From NCBI RefSeq assembly GCF_001540865.1, contig NC_033642.1, positions 193,501 through 257,500 of the forward strand: a stretch of 64,000 nt of DNA, written 5' to 3'. The DNA comes from Ananas comosus (lineage: Eukaryota; Streptophyta; Magnoliopsida; Poales; Bromeliaceae). A model generated the notes under the pieces. The model was not told the DNA's origin and ran no database searches. It saw only the letters and a program-made list of their open reading frames with translations. Each line of letters opens with the position of its first letter. The stretch's first letter is position 1. The position numbers and the translations under genes were made by a program. This document shows positions 1-9,982 of the stretch, in pieces.

Positions 1-485
1 TGCTGAAGGGTAGCTAGCCCTAGAATAAATAGATAGCCATTTGTTTGGTTGGAGTCCCATTTTTAGCAGTCTCTCAGTAGGATTGATGGGTCAGACTCTT
101 GTCTTTCCTCATTCAAAACTCATTTCTTTTTCACTTGCATGAACAGTCTGGCCACCAATGCTTTGCCTAGTTCGGTAGATTATTCGGATAGGTTAAGGTG
201 CGGAGCGATACATTGGCATAGGGTCTGTTTTAAGAAAAAAAAAAATGAATGTGGAGTTCTTGACCACGGAGCCTCCCGTTCTTATCTGATTGTATATTAG
301 CTTGTCTAATGGCTTTTAATCATAGGCGGCACATGACTTACTTTTTTCTATTTAAATTTCTTTCATGTGCTCATATGCACCTCATAAGAGAAGCTAGAGT
401 TTAGAGACTCGCCACCAGTTCCCTTTCCTATGCCCATACCATCTCATATGTGTTTGATTTACATAATTTGTTATGTTCTCTTCAG
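1..485 (+). other. Intron or upstream part of the ankyrin-repeat gene
   Basis: No coding exon was recognised here. The stretch is AT-rich and ends in a pyrimidine-rich tract and an AG acceptor at 484-485, directly before the first recognisable ankyrin exon. It is therefore most likely intron sequence of a gene whose earlier exons lie to the left of the window. Confidence 0.55.
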
Positions 486-1866
486 GTGAGGCGCCTTTTG
501 AATGAAGGCATGGATGTCAATGTGCTTACTTGGGGCCCAAAAACACCTGGTGTTACCCCACTTCATCTTGCTGCTCAAGGCGGACACCTCAGAGTTATGG
601 ATGAATTACTCGACCGTGGTGCAAATATCGATGCTCGAACGAAAGGAGCATGCGGCTGTAAGTTGATCTTTCTTCAGTTCCTTATTCTTGTTGCAAGAAT
701 TTGTTTCTATTAGGTGGCATGAGTCAGGTCTGTCGTTGTTTAATTTCTTTCTCTTTAATTTTTGGAAATGAATTTTTAATAGTGTTTCTTTTAATTTTCC
801 TTGTTCTCTCAGAAAAACAACTTCCTCTACACTTCAAGGACCATTTGAATATAGAAAAAGCATAATAGTTATCAATCTTTCTTAATCCAACTTTGTTGAA
901 CCTTATTTTAATTGGTAGGAATTTGTTGCCGCGTTTACATGCATAGAATGTATAAAGGGATCATTGATTGCCTTATGAATGATGCAGGTCACATCCTTCA
1001 GTTGATAGTTTGATTTTTATGTTCTTTGTAATCTAATGTAGCTTTTCAGTTTGCTTATGTAAGGTGATTTCCTTAGGTTTATTTTGTGTTTATCTCACAA
1101 CTGAATAGTTCTGCATTAAAAGTTGGAAGATGACGTGAACATGATATAGTATATAAGGACTAGGACACTAGTACTGTTGAGTTTTTCTTGGTCTCAAGCA
1201 TCTAAGACCAAGTGTTGAGACTAGTGGGCTAGTTGCGCTGTGAGTATGGCATAAGAGCACATTGAGGTGATATGACGTTGGGCCATCTGATTGTTCATCC
1301 TTGTTGTTGCTCTCAATCTCAATACAATGGTGAAATAGCAGATTGGAGAGACTCTGTCAACCTTGTTTAACTTTTATGATAGTCGGATGTTATAAATCTC
1401 GTTTTAACTTTTTCGATTTTCATAATAAATAATAAATATAGATCAATGATCTTTGATCTTAACTAAAAATATTAAGGTGTACGACTCACACAACACTTGC
1501 TGTGAGTTTTCTTTATATCCTTTATACGTGTTGACGATTTGAGAATATATGATTCCTTCTCACTAATAACGGAAATTTTGTTGTCATTTCTTCTGCAATA
1601 CGCTGTTTCCCCTGACGATGAAACATGGCTGATTTTGATGCCTTTCTGGCAATTTAGGGACTCCGCTTCACACTGCTGCCAAGGAGAGGAACAAGAGAGC
1701 CATAAAATTCCTGGTAGAGAACGGTGCATTCTTGCCCCCTGACATCGACGACCAACGCTTCAACCCGCCCCTCCACTACTGCCCGGGCCTCGAATGGGCC
1801 TACGAGATGAAGCGCCTGCATGACGATGGCCCGTCTGGTGAAACTTCTTGCAGTTCCGAGAGCTAA
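486..1866 (+). CDS. Ankyrin-repeat protein, last two exons (5' end outside window)
   Basis: Two exons are visible: 486-657 and 1658-1866, joined by a 1-kb intron with a GTAAG donor at 658 and an AG acceptor at 1656-1657. The split codon gives Trp and completes a CGWTPLHTAAKE ankyrin helix. About 126 residues are in the window. The first exon carries an ankyrin unit (GVTPLHLAAQGGHLRVMDEL, then LLDRGANIDARTK); the second carries another (TPLHTAAKERNKRAIKFL, VENGAFLPP). A short tail follows (FNPPLHYCPGLEWAYEMKRL) that ends ETSCSSES and TAA. Ankyrin repeats mediate protein-protein contacts; the partner cannot be inferred. The last exon is duplicated at 16123-16331. The exon phase and motif support are strong; the identity of the full-length gene is unknown because the start is missing. 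Confidence 0.8.
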
Positions 1867-2464
1867 GTGAGTACCGAAACCGCCCACCCTTGGTGCTTCT
1901 ATCCTAGCAATGTTGTCTGTGAAAAGAACTCTCGACGATCGTTATGTTTGTTCTCAAAATGGCTTGCTTGTCGGTATTTCTGTGCCTTACCGAACACCTT
2001 ATTAGGGTTTCTACTCTGTAGAAATATTGTGCCTTCTTCTGTTTGTCTGTGTTTTTTAGCTGAGAATGCTGCTGATCAAGACATTTATTCTTATGCTTGC
2101 TGTGTGTTTGTTGTTCTCGTAAACGATGAGCTGATAAATAATTATTCATGGATTTGATCCTATAATTTACATCTTTTATTCTGGGAAAAAAAAAGAGCAT
2201 ACTTTTGTCAAGTTTCACATTGGATTTTTTTATGTTTGTACATAACAGAGTTTTCTGTTAACACTAATGTTTGGATACACAGTAAAAAAATCTCCATGGA
2301 ATTTTTAAACGGTGGTTTTGGTCCAAATAAAATAGAGAATTCTGTTAACTCTAAAAAAAATTTCACGGATTCAATTTTTAAACTGTTTGGATGCATATTG
2401 TGTAATTTTACGGGATTTCTCTAAATTTTAAAATTAAAAGTTAAAATTTTAAATTTTAAATTTC
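1867..2464. other. 3' flank of the ankyrin gene, duplicated at 16.3-16.75 kb
   Basis: Probable 3' UTR and flank. The sequence up to about 2275 is a diverged direct copy of 16332-16745. From 2400 on it becomes low-complexity A/T (repeats of TTTAAAATT type). No further gene was seen. Confidence 0.6.
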
Positions 2465-3048
2465 AAATTTGGCCAATTTGTATAAAAAATTCATTTATTT
2501 TGGGCTTTTGCAAAATTGGGCCACCTTTTTCGTTTTTGCAGATTAAGCTAGATTTTCAGCAAATTGATCAAAATATTCTTATTATTTTCTCTCTTTTTTT
2601 TTCTCGTTTTTTTCTCTCTAAAGAATGCAGTGATGGCGGAGGCGGCCTCGCTTCTCATCCTCATACTCTCGCCCTCACCCACGCACCCTGCGCCTTCCTC
2701 GCCTCCGACCTCGTCAAGACTGCATCGCGACTCCTTTTTTTTCCCCCTCTCCGACCCTCCTCCACCGCCTCTGACGATGATGCCTATCTCACCCTCTCTC
2801 ATCCTTCTCGCCCTTTCCTTCTCCCTCCTCCTTCGCCTCCTCCGCCGCCTCCGACGACGACGCCTCTCCGCCCACATCGGTGCCGCGGAGGTCGCTGTGG
2901 CGCCGCAGCCTCGGAGCGGGGGGTCTTTAGCGGCGTCATCGCCGGCGCCGTGACCGTTGGCGGAGAGATGTGACAAAAAAAATGTAGAAAAAGGAAGAAG
3001 AAAAAAATAAAGACAAAAAAATATATAAGAAAGAAGAAAACGGTGAAA
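2465..3048. mobile_element. Probable left end of a gene-capturing (Pack-MULE-like) element
   Basis: From about 2470 the sequence resembles 44560-44725 (shared GCAAAATTGGGCCACC-like and CTCTCTTTTTT-CTCGTTTTT-like stretches), so it is part of a dispersed repeat. A GC-rich island at 2630-2960 has long open frames on both strands with low-complexity Ser/Pro/Leu or Arg translations. I recognise no protein family in it. Next to it lie real gene fragments (CYP76-like and MAX2-like), which suggests a transposon that picks up host gene pieces. The right terminus was not found, so the superfamily assignment is an inference. Confidence 0.35.
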
Positions 3049-3202
3049 TTGCACTGTTAAAATAAGATTACACTGTCTTAAAACAAATTTGCACTGTTTT
3101 AATGAAAATTGCACTATTTGATATAGAAATTACACTCTTTTGGAATGGACTTTACACTCTTTAAGCCAACGTTGCACTATTTTGGAGAATTTTGCACCAT
3201 TT
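3049..3202 (+). repeat. Eight-copy phased motif array, about 20-bp period
   Basis: The motif TTGCACTRTTTT (variants TTACACTCTTT) starts at 3049, 3068, 3089, 3109, 3130, 3152, 3172 and 3192. Spacing is 19-22 bp, close to two helical turns. The array lies just before the captured gene fragments. Arrays like this occur as subterminal transposase-binding repeats in plant DNA transposons; that role is inferred here. Confidence 0.7.
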
Positions 3203-3259
3203 CTTTTCCTCTTCTTTTTTTCTTTCTCCTCTTTTTCTTCTTCCACTGCTGCCTCCCGC

Positions 3260-3405
3260 CCGCCCGGCCCGAGCTCCTTTCCCGTTGTCAGGAGCCTCCT
3301 CGAGCTCGGCAATAGCCCACACCGCGCCTTCGCGCGCCTCGCCGCCTGCTACGGGCCCCTCGAGCTCAGCGTGACCACCGTTGTGGCCTCCTCCCCCGCA
3401 GATGG
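3260..3405 (+). pseudogene. CYP76-like cytochrome P450 N-terminal fragment
   Basis: The + strand reads PPGPSSFPVV, then LLELGNSPHRAFARLAACYGPL, then VTTVVASSPA. This is the Pro-rich hinge and first part of a plant cytochrome P450 of the CYP76 type: PPGP hinge, LLELG-PHR-LARL, YGPL, TTVVASSP. Between GPL and VTT several residues of the usual MSLRLG stretch are missing. There is no membrane anchor, I-helix, ExxR or haem Cys, so this is a fragment. It ends abruptly against a MAX2-like fragment in the opposite orientation, as expected for exon pieces captured by a transposon. Confidence 0.75.
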
Positions 3406-3508
3406 CGACGCCCTCGAGGTGGAGCCAGGCGGCGTTGTAAATGCCGTGGAAGCGAAGGTGGAGGAGGGAGAGGCGGGGGCAGTTGGCGGCGAAGGAGAGG
3501 AGGGCCCC
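3395..3508 (-). pseudogene. MAX2/D3-like F-box LRR fragment
   Basis: The minus strand reads ALLSFAANCPRLSLLHL, then AAWLHLEGVAICGG. From family knowledge this resembles two separated leucine-rich-repeat stretches of MAX2/D3, the F-box protein of strigolactone and karrikin signalling: a LL-LA-SCPRL-LL-L repeat and the ASWLHL-GVAVCGG segment. The two parts are fused with the intervening repeats deleted. It overlaps the end of the CYP76-like piece by about 10 bp and has no F-box, so it cannot make a functional protein. The call rests on a short match recognised by eye. Confidence 0.55.
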
Positions 3509-3707
3509 GGAGCGGGGAGGCGCCCTCATCGCCGGCAACTTCTGGGGCAGTTGGAGGCCCCGAAGCCCGCCGGTGGGTACTTTGTCATTGTCACCGTTGT
3601 CATGGTCGGCAAGGCCGCCTTTGTCGCTGGCAGCCTCCGCGGCGAGGCCTACAGGAGGGCGGCGGCGCGATCGGCCCCACGTTGGGAGGCGCTCCTGATC
3701 TTTCGCG

Positions 3708-3708
3708 N
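3708..3708. other. Single N: assembly gap or uncertain base
   Basis: An N sits between the GC-rich captured fragments and an A-rich run. It probably marks an unresolved join, so contiguity of the element across this point is uncertain. Confidence 0.9.
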
Positions 3709-3715
3709 AAAAAAA

Positions 3716-4085
3716 GATTTTGGTCCAATGGACCAAAATAATTGGTCCATTGGACCAAACTACACCTCCCAAGACCTTGGGAGGAGCAGACCACATGGCC
3801 CAAGGCAAATTGCCTTGGGCCATGGGGTCCGAGCCCGGCTGGCCCGGCCCAAGCGGGCCGTGCCGTGCCGGGCCGCCTGCTTCCAATTGGCCCGGCACGG
3901 CCCAGGCCCGTTTCGGGCCGTGCCGTGCCGGGCCGTCGGGCTCCAAAACAGCGGCCCAGCACGGGCCCAGAGCCTCGGGCCGGTCCGGCCTGCCACGGGT
4001 GCTACAGTGCCCGTGCCGGGCTGTGGCCCGGCCCGAGGCCATGCCGGACCGGGCGGCCCACGTGCCGCCCGGCCCGTTTTACACC
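3716..4085. repeat. GC-rich internal repeats with palindromic GGTCCAATGGACC units
   Basis: At 3720-3760 a GGTCCAATGGACC-type palindrome occurs twice. It is followed by 3780-4080 with many repeats of GGGCCGTGCCGTGCCGGGCC type on both strands. Long open frames here (Pro/Arg/Ala/Gly-rich on all strands) are compositional artefacts. Such GC-rich degenerate repeats are common in non-autonomous DNA transposons. Confidence 0.6.
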
Positions 4086-4108
4086 CGTATCCACACCTCT
4101 ATCTCTCT

Positions 4109-4214
4109 CTCTTTCTCTCTCTCAGACCCTTCCTAGCAGTAGGGCTGGCAAATGAACGAGCCTCTTTCTCTCTCTCAGACCCTTCCTAGCAGTAGGGCTG
4201 GCAAATGAACGAGC
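4109..4214 (+). repeat. 53-bp tandem duplication spanning the hAT end and its target site
   Basis: Two identical 53-bp units occupy 4109-4161 and 4162-4214. Each contains a CT-rich stretch, CAGACCCTTCCTAGCAG and the hAT terminus TAGGGCTGGCAAATGAACG. The element's left end and target-site duplication are therefore present twice, starting at 4140 and 4193. Confidence 0.9.
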
Positions 4215-4379
4215 CGGCTCGTGTTCGACTCGCATTCGACTCGATATTTGGCTTGCTCGAGCTCGACTCGAAATTAAATGAGTCGAGCTTGAACAAAAAA
4301 AGAGCTCGAAATTTATTTCAAGCCGAGCTTGAGTATTACTCAGCTCGTTCGAATTAGGCTCGAAAAGCTCGAAAAGCTC

Positions 4380-4419
<40 letters not shown>

Positions 4420-6877
4420 TATGTTATCGAAAGTATAGAGGATCTGATGTTTTCGATTTTTTGATTCTTAGATTAATACTATTATTACCTTGTAAGAACC
4501 ACTCAATCCTAGGGGTATTATTTAATCCTGGGGGGATCGCAATCATTCCAACCATACAATTCTTAATCAAAGGGCCAAAAATTCGAAAATATCAAATCCT
4601 TTATATTTTCAATAGCATAGTAGTTCTACAGTATATATATTAAAAAATATATAAATATAATATATTTTAATTATCTGAGTTTAGTTAAAATTAGGCTAAT
4701 GTTGTTGGCCCATAAAAACAAATCTAATAGACAAATAAAAGAGCGAAATTTCACTTAATTTATACATTTTTCCTTTCTTTCTTTCTTTTACAGAGCTTAA
4801 ATTTTTAATATGTTTCTCTTTTTCTCTTTTTCTGTCTCTCACCCTAAGTGGCACCGGAAGCCCTTCAAATTACCAACTAACAGCATATGCTCGTCGTTGC
4901 CTACCTTGCTATTAATTGTATACTTGAGAAAAAATATACAGAATATTTTTAAAGTAAAAAATTATTATTCATATAAAATTTTAATTTTAATTATATATGA
5001 TTGGATAGTTTAATCCAATATTTATCTATATAATTTATTTATTTTTGATTGCATAAATGAAAATGAATAATATGGAGATTAAAGGCGGAAGAAAAGACAT
5101 GTGAGACTGAAAAGATTAGGAGTAATGCTTCTATACTTTTTTTTTTTTGTTACCGTTCATTCACGTGTATTCAACGGCTCAGATTTAGTTTTTTTTTAAA
5201 TTGTGACCTGCAATAGCAGGTCACTCTTGGAGAGGTACCGGTTACCAGGTACCTCAAAAAAGAATAGTTTTGTCTTTTAATATATGGGCAATTTAGTCAT
5301 TTTACATCTACTATATTTTCAAAATTTTTATTTTTTCTTTGTTTCCTTTTTCTCTCTCTATCTTTCCTTTCATAATTTGGCATTTCATATAAGAAAAATT
5401 TCAAATGATTTGACAATATAATCATTGAATTTAAACTTTAAATAGTAATATAAAATTCCTCTAATTTAAATTTCACTTTTAAATTTAAAATTTAATATTA
5501 TATTCAAATTTATATTTTAAAAATTTAAGTTTCATATAAATACTTTGAAATATGGTAAACAGAAATAATTGTTTGAATTTTAGTCTTCTGGTTTAGGTTT
5601 GGTTTTGGGTTTCGAAAAATTTGTCAGTTTTGAATTTGGATCATGGATTTTTGAATCCGTCGGAGTTCGGAAATTTAAGTTTGTGAGTTGATTAGTCAGA
5701 TTCGAATTCAAATTCCTAACTATTTGTTTTCTCACCAATAATTTCTGAATCTTTGTTTAATGTTAATATGTTGTAAGGAATTATAATTTAAAATATTATT
5801 AAGCTCGGTAACGTTGAGTTATCATTCTGTTTAAAATAGTTTATTTATGCTTTACCGGCTTTCGGCTTCAATAGTTAAAATCAGATCTTGATAGAATAGG
5901 TCAAAGTCTGATCAGTCAAATCAATCGGGTTTCAATCTAGTTTTTTAAATCATGAATTTAAAATTCTAAAATAGTAATATGAAATTCCTGCTAGAGAGAA
6001 CTAGTTGTAGAAAATCTACTCTCTAGAGTTTTTTACTGCATTACGCTTTTAACTGGTGCGAATAAAACTGTATATTAAACTTGAGAAATTTAGTTTTTAA
6101 ATACGTAATATGAAATTCCCTCTAATATTTAGAAATTTCACTTTTAATTTTAAGTATTTAATTTTTAAAATTTTAAAGTACACGTATTGAGAATAAATAT
6201 ATTTCTTAAAATTTCTAAAATTCAAATTAATGACATAATTTGAGAAGCAGCTAAAACATTTAAGAGTAGATCCTAATTAATGCCAATAATTGCATAAATT
6301 TGGTTAATATTAATTTCTAAATTATGTGCAATTAATGCATAATTTAGACTACTCAATTAAACAGTTTCTTTAGATATTGGTATTTATTTTAATTTACCAA
6401 ACTACCTTGAAGTAAAATAATTCCTTTTACCCTGCTAAGTATTAAAGTGTAAATTTTTACCTCTATTAATCAACGGTTAAGATCTTTTTTATTTTTTTAA
6501 CAAAGTACGGAAATCATTTCTCAAAGATTAGTATTATTCCATTCATAAATATTTTTTTTCATATATGATATTTACTATATTTTATATATGTAATTTGTTG
6601 TACTTTGAGACTTTAGTACATATTTTGTGTATCAAATTAGTAGATAATGTCTATACAATTAAACTATTGAATCGTATGCAATGTGAGAATTTCAAGCCGG
6701 CTCGTTTAGGGTTCGAGCTCGCTGGACTCGAGAATTTCAGGCTGCGCTTCGAGCTCGGCTCAAATTAATTTCAATCCAGGGCTTGAGCTTAAATTTTAGG
6801 CTCCGAATAATTTCAATGCCGAATTTGAGCCGGGGTAAGCTACGCTCGCGAGCTCGGCTCGTTTTCCACTCGCCCTA
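4193..6877. mobile_element. Non-autonomous hAT element, 2.7 kb, with 8-bp TSD
   Basis: The terminal inverted repeats begin TAGGGCTGGCAAATGAACGA on the left and, read inward from 6877, TAGGGCGAGTGGAAAACGA. Both continue into GAGCCG/GAGCTC subterminal repeats. The element is flanked by CCTAGCAG (4185-4192) and CCTAGCAA (6878-6885), an 8-bp target-site duplication with one mismatch, as expected for hAT. The interior is AT-rich, contains an (AT)n-linked MITE at about 4382-4640, and has no transposase frame. It depends on transposase supplied from elsewhere. Confidence 0.8.
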
Positions 6878-6885
6878 CCTAGCAA

Positions 6886-7699
6886 GCACCTCGTCTTCCT
6901 CTCTCCCTACCAACAACACATGGCCGTACGCTCACACACACTCTCTTCGTTCTACTCCTCGTCTCTTCTTCAATATGTATATTAATAAAATTAATTTTTC
7001 TATAATATGTAATAAATTAATTTATAATAATAAATAATATTATTATTAAATATTTTTGATCCATCACATGTAATAAATTATATTTAACTAGTGATGACTC
7101 AGAAGATGAGCTATATTGAGTGTCCAGTTCAAATTTTTGCACAAAGCATAAAAAAATTGTGAAACTGAGTTATACACATTATTGATCGTACCTATTGAGG
7201 ACTATTGATTTTAGTTCTTATACTCTTTTATTTAATATTTTATTTCAGAGCCTTTACCACCAGCAACTGATCGAGATAAAAAAAACATAATTTAGTAAAT
7301 AATATTATTTATTATTATTAATAAATTAAATTTTTTATTAACATTATAATAAAAACTAATTATTATTAAATAAATATTGAAGAGAGAGAGAGAGAGAGTG
7401 TGTGTGTGCGCGTGCATGTGTGTGTTGGTGGGGAGAGAGGAGAGAGGGTGCTGCTAGGAAGGGTCTGAGAGAGAGAAAGAGGTGTGGGGTTGGGGAGGAG
7501 AGAGAAAGAGAGTGAGAAGGGATCTCAGAAAATGAGAGAGGAGAGAGAAAAAAAAAATTTTCTCACTTAATCTTTTAATATGTATTAAAAGAAATTAATT
7601 TTTTTTTCTCTAATCTTTAAAAATGAGCCTAGATGGAATTTTTTTTAAAAAAAAAAGACTAGATAGAGAATATTTTTTTTTGTAAAAAGGCTAGTTAGG
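6886..7699. other. Flank of the hAT element; GA/GT-rich tract and inverted copy of the left flank
   Basis: This stretch has no gene. It is largely A/T with a (GA)n(GT)n-rich tract at 7381-7545. The segment 7450-7490 is the reverse complement of the hAT left flank near 4090-4139 (CTGCTAGGAAGGGTCTGAGA). The hAT element therefore probably landed in an older inverted-repeat element. Confidence 0.55.
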
Positions 7700-8053
7700 T
7701 AAATAGTTCGTTAAATTTAAGGTAGGGGAACAAGTAAAATACTATAATGATCTAAGTAAAGAGAGACTGTAATAAAGAGTTACCTAAATTTTGGTTGGTC
7801 TTTTCGCAGGAAAGATGCAACGGGAAATGTTTCTGTCGCGGCGTCGCCGTGATTGAAAACTTCGTGTACTTCAGGTAGGTCCCGAAAGAATAAAAAAACT
7901 AAACTTTAAGTAGAACTGTAGAAGTTAAGAAAGCAAAAGAGACTCATCACAAAGGACAGACTTCAGTTCTTATTTAAAAAATAATAATAATAAATCAGTT
8001 GGTTGGCTATCTCTTTCTCTCTAAAAAAAACCCTTATTTTAAAACCTTTTTTT

Positions 8054-8104
<51 letters not shown>

Positions 8105-8305
8105 GTCCTTCTAAATTTCTAGCTCTTGGATTTATTTCTTAATTACTAATACTCCTTAGATCAAATACTATTCCACCTATCACAACCTATCATCATCATC
8201 ATCATCTCAATCCTACATCTCTTCATCCGATGGTTAAAAACTCAAAAACATCACCCTCCAGATTATGAGGGCATGTTGCTCGTATCCCAATTTTAATATC
8301 CAAAC

Positions 8306-8342
<37 letters not shown>

Positions 8343-8500
8343 GTCTCCTCAAATCTACAAAAGATTGAGAGCTTTGAATGTGAACACACGATCAATCATC
8401 AGTTTGCAAAAGACGGTTCATTTAATTTTCCTTCAATGTGTCGAGTTGAATGGACGATCCTTGCTGCCAAACGAATATTTATTAAGTAATTAGTGGCCTC
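7700..8500. repeat. Paralogous copy of 17.69-18.0 kb and 19.41-19.63 kb
   Basis: The segment 7731-7960 is nearly collinear with 17701-17930, including a TTTTCGCAGGAAAGATGCAA stretch that looks like a splice acceptor. The segment 8265-8460 matches 19412-19600. Both copies follow an ankyrin 3' exon, so they are parts of one duplicated block interrupted by different insertions. An (AT)n tract at 8069-8101 with a MITE (about 8101-8270) and an (AAT)n repeat near 8306-8341 lie within. A short exon in this block is possible but unproven. Confidence 0.6.
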
Positions 8501-8980
8501 ATCCATCAACTAATACATCAACGAATATTTATTAAGTAATTAAAGACTTCATCCGTCAACTTTAGGTACCAAGTAGGTGGGGGAGGTCCAAGGTCCTTGT
8601 TGCCACGTAAGTTGGCGCTGACGTTGACTCAAACCGATGGTTGTTATAATGGTAAATAGCTGACGTCTATGTGAAAAAAATTTTGCCTTGTGGAGATACA
8701 CTAATTTTATTTTATTTTATTTTTACGTCTTTGTGCTACTTTTTATCTTCTTAGAGGCCGTGTTGCCTCACCCATGTAGCTAAGTTCATCTTCTAAATAA
8801 ATAAAGCGGGTAACGTGGTACCTTTTCTTAAAAATAAAAAATAATAATAAAGAAACTGTTTTCATCTAATAATTAAATAGTCAATACCAGGTTGCGGGAA
8901 GAAAACCTGATCAGCTATTTACAAATAGTCAATTTCAATTCTCCTCCCCGCCCCCTCGAGTGACTTGACAATTCTATTAG
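8501..8980. promoter_or_regulatory. 5' flank of DUF4220/DUF594 gene A
   Basis: AT-rich intergenic DNA directly upstream of the gene A start. A short direct repeat (ACGAATATTTATTAAGTAATTA) occurs at about 8472 and 8521. The promoter must lie here, but no convincing TATA box was chosen. Confidence 0.4.
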
Positions 8981-9936
8981 ATGGCGCAATCCGGCGACTG
9001 CACCATGCTTTTGCCGTACAGGGCGGGCGGCACCGCCCTCGACGCTCTGATGGTGGTGGTGTCGGCGATCATGGGCCTCCTCGCAGGTCTCCTCCTGGTC
9101 CGCGGCCTCCTCGGCAGCCTGTCCGGAGCCGCCACCACGCATCCCACCGTCCGCTACTTCCTCTGGGTCGTCTTCGCCCTCTTCCTCCCTCTTACCTCGT
9201 ACATGTTCTCCGAGGAGAAGAAGCACTCGGACGGATCCCTCCGGCCGCAGCTCATCCTGCTGTGGATGCTCCTCGCCGAGATCCTCCGCAAGAAGCTCGA
9301 AGGCGTCAGCACGATAAACGCCTCCCCTCTGCAGGGCGTCAACAAGCAGTCGACGTGGGACGCCGTCGACCAGATCGTGCGCATCACGTGGCTCGGCTAC
9401 CTGATCTACACGCACGCAGTCAAATGGGGATTATTCATCATCCTCTGGGCTTTCAGCATCATCAAGGTCGCGCAGAGAGTCGCTGCCGTCGAGGTCGCCA
9501 AACGCTCCTTCGCCTTGGGGGAAAACCCGCACCTCATCGTGGGCTACATGCGCCAATTGATGTCCGGAGAACAACAACAACGACAACAAGGACCAGCAGC
9601 AACATTGAGGGCGATGAAGGCATGCAAGTACGTGATCATGGGAGAAGAAAAGGTGGAGAGAGAGGCGGGCCCTCACGGCTACAGTCTCCAGCTCCCGGTT
9701 GACGAAGAGAGGGAGAAAGTGGTGAAGAAGATGGTGACCGTCGGCGACGTGTGGGAACTGGCTGCAAGCGGCGACGTCCTTTTTGCCTCCCGGCAGCTGA
9801 AGCTCAAGGACCTCTGCCTCTCCTTCGCGCTCTATAAGCTACTGCGGAGGAGGTTCGAGGAGTATCCGTCTGCTGAGGCCGGCCGCCGCGAGTCCCTTGA
9901 CTTCTTGCTGTGCGGCTTGCTCGGCGACGACAAGGN

Positions 9937-9982
<46 letters not shown>

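Noticed and set aside
2500..3114. Ser/Pro/Leu- or Arg-rich frames in the 2.6-2.96 kb GC island
   Set aside because: Low-complexity translations in every frame; no domain, and the region is part of a repeat.
3140..4189. Open frames of 290-350 codons on both strands
   Set aside because: They cross an N, captured gene fragments and GC-rich repeats in several frames; no start, splice sites or family support a single gene.
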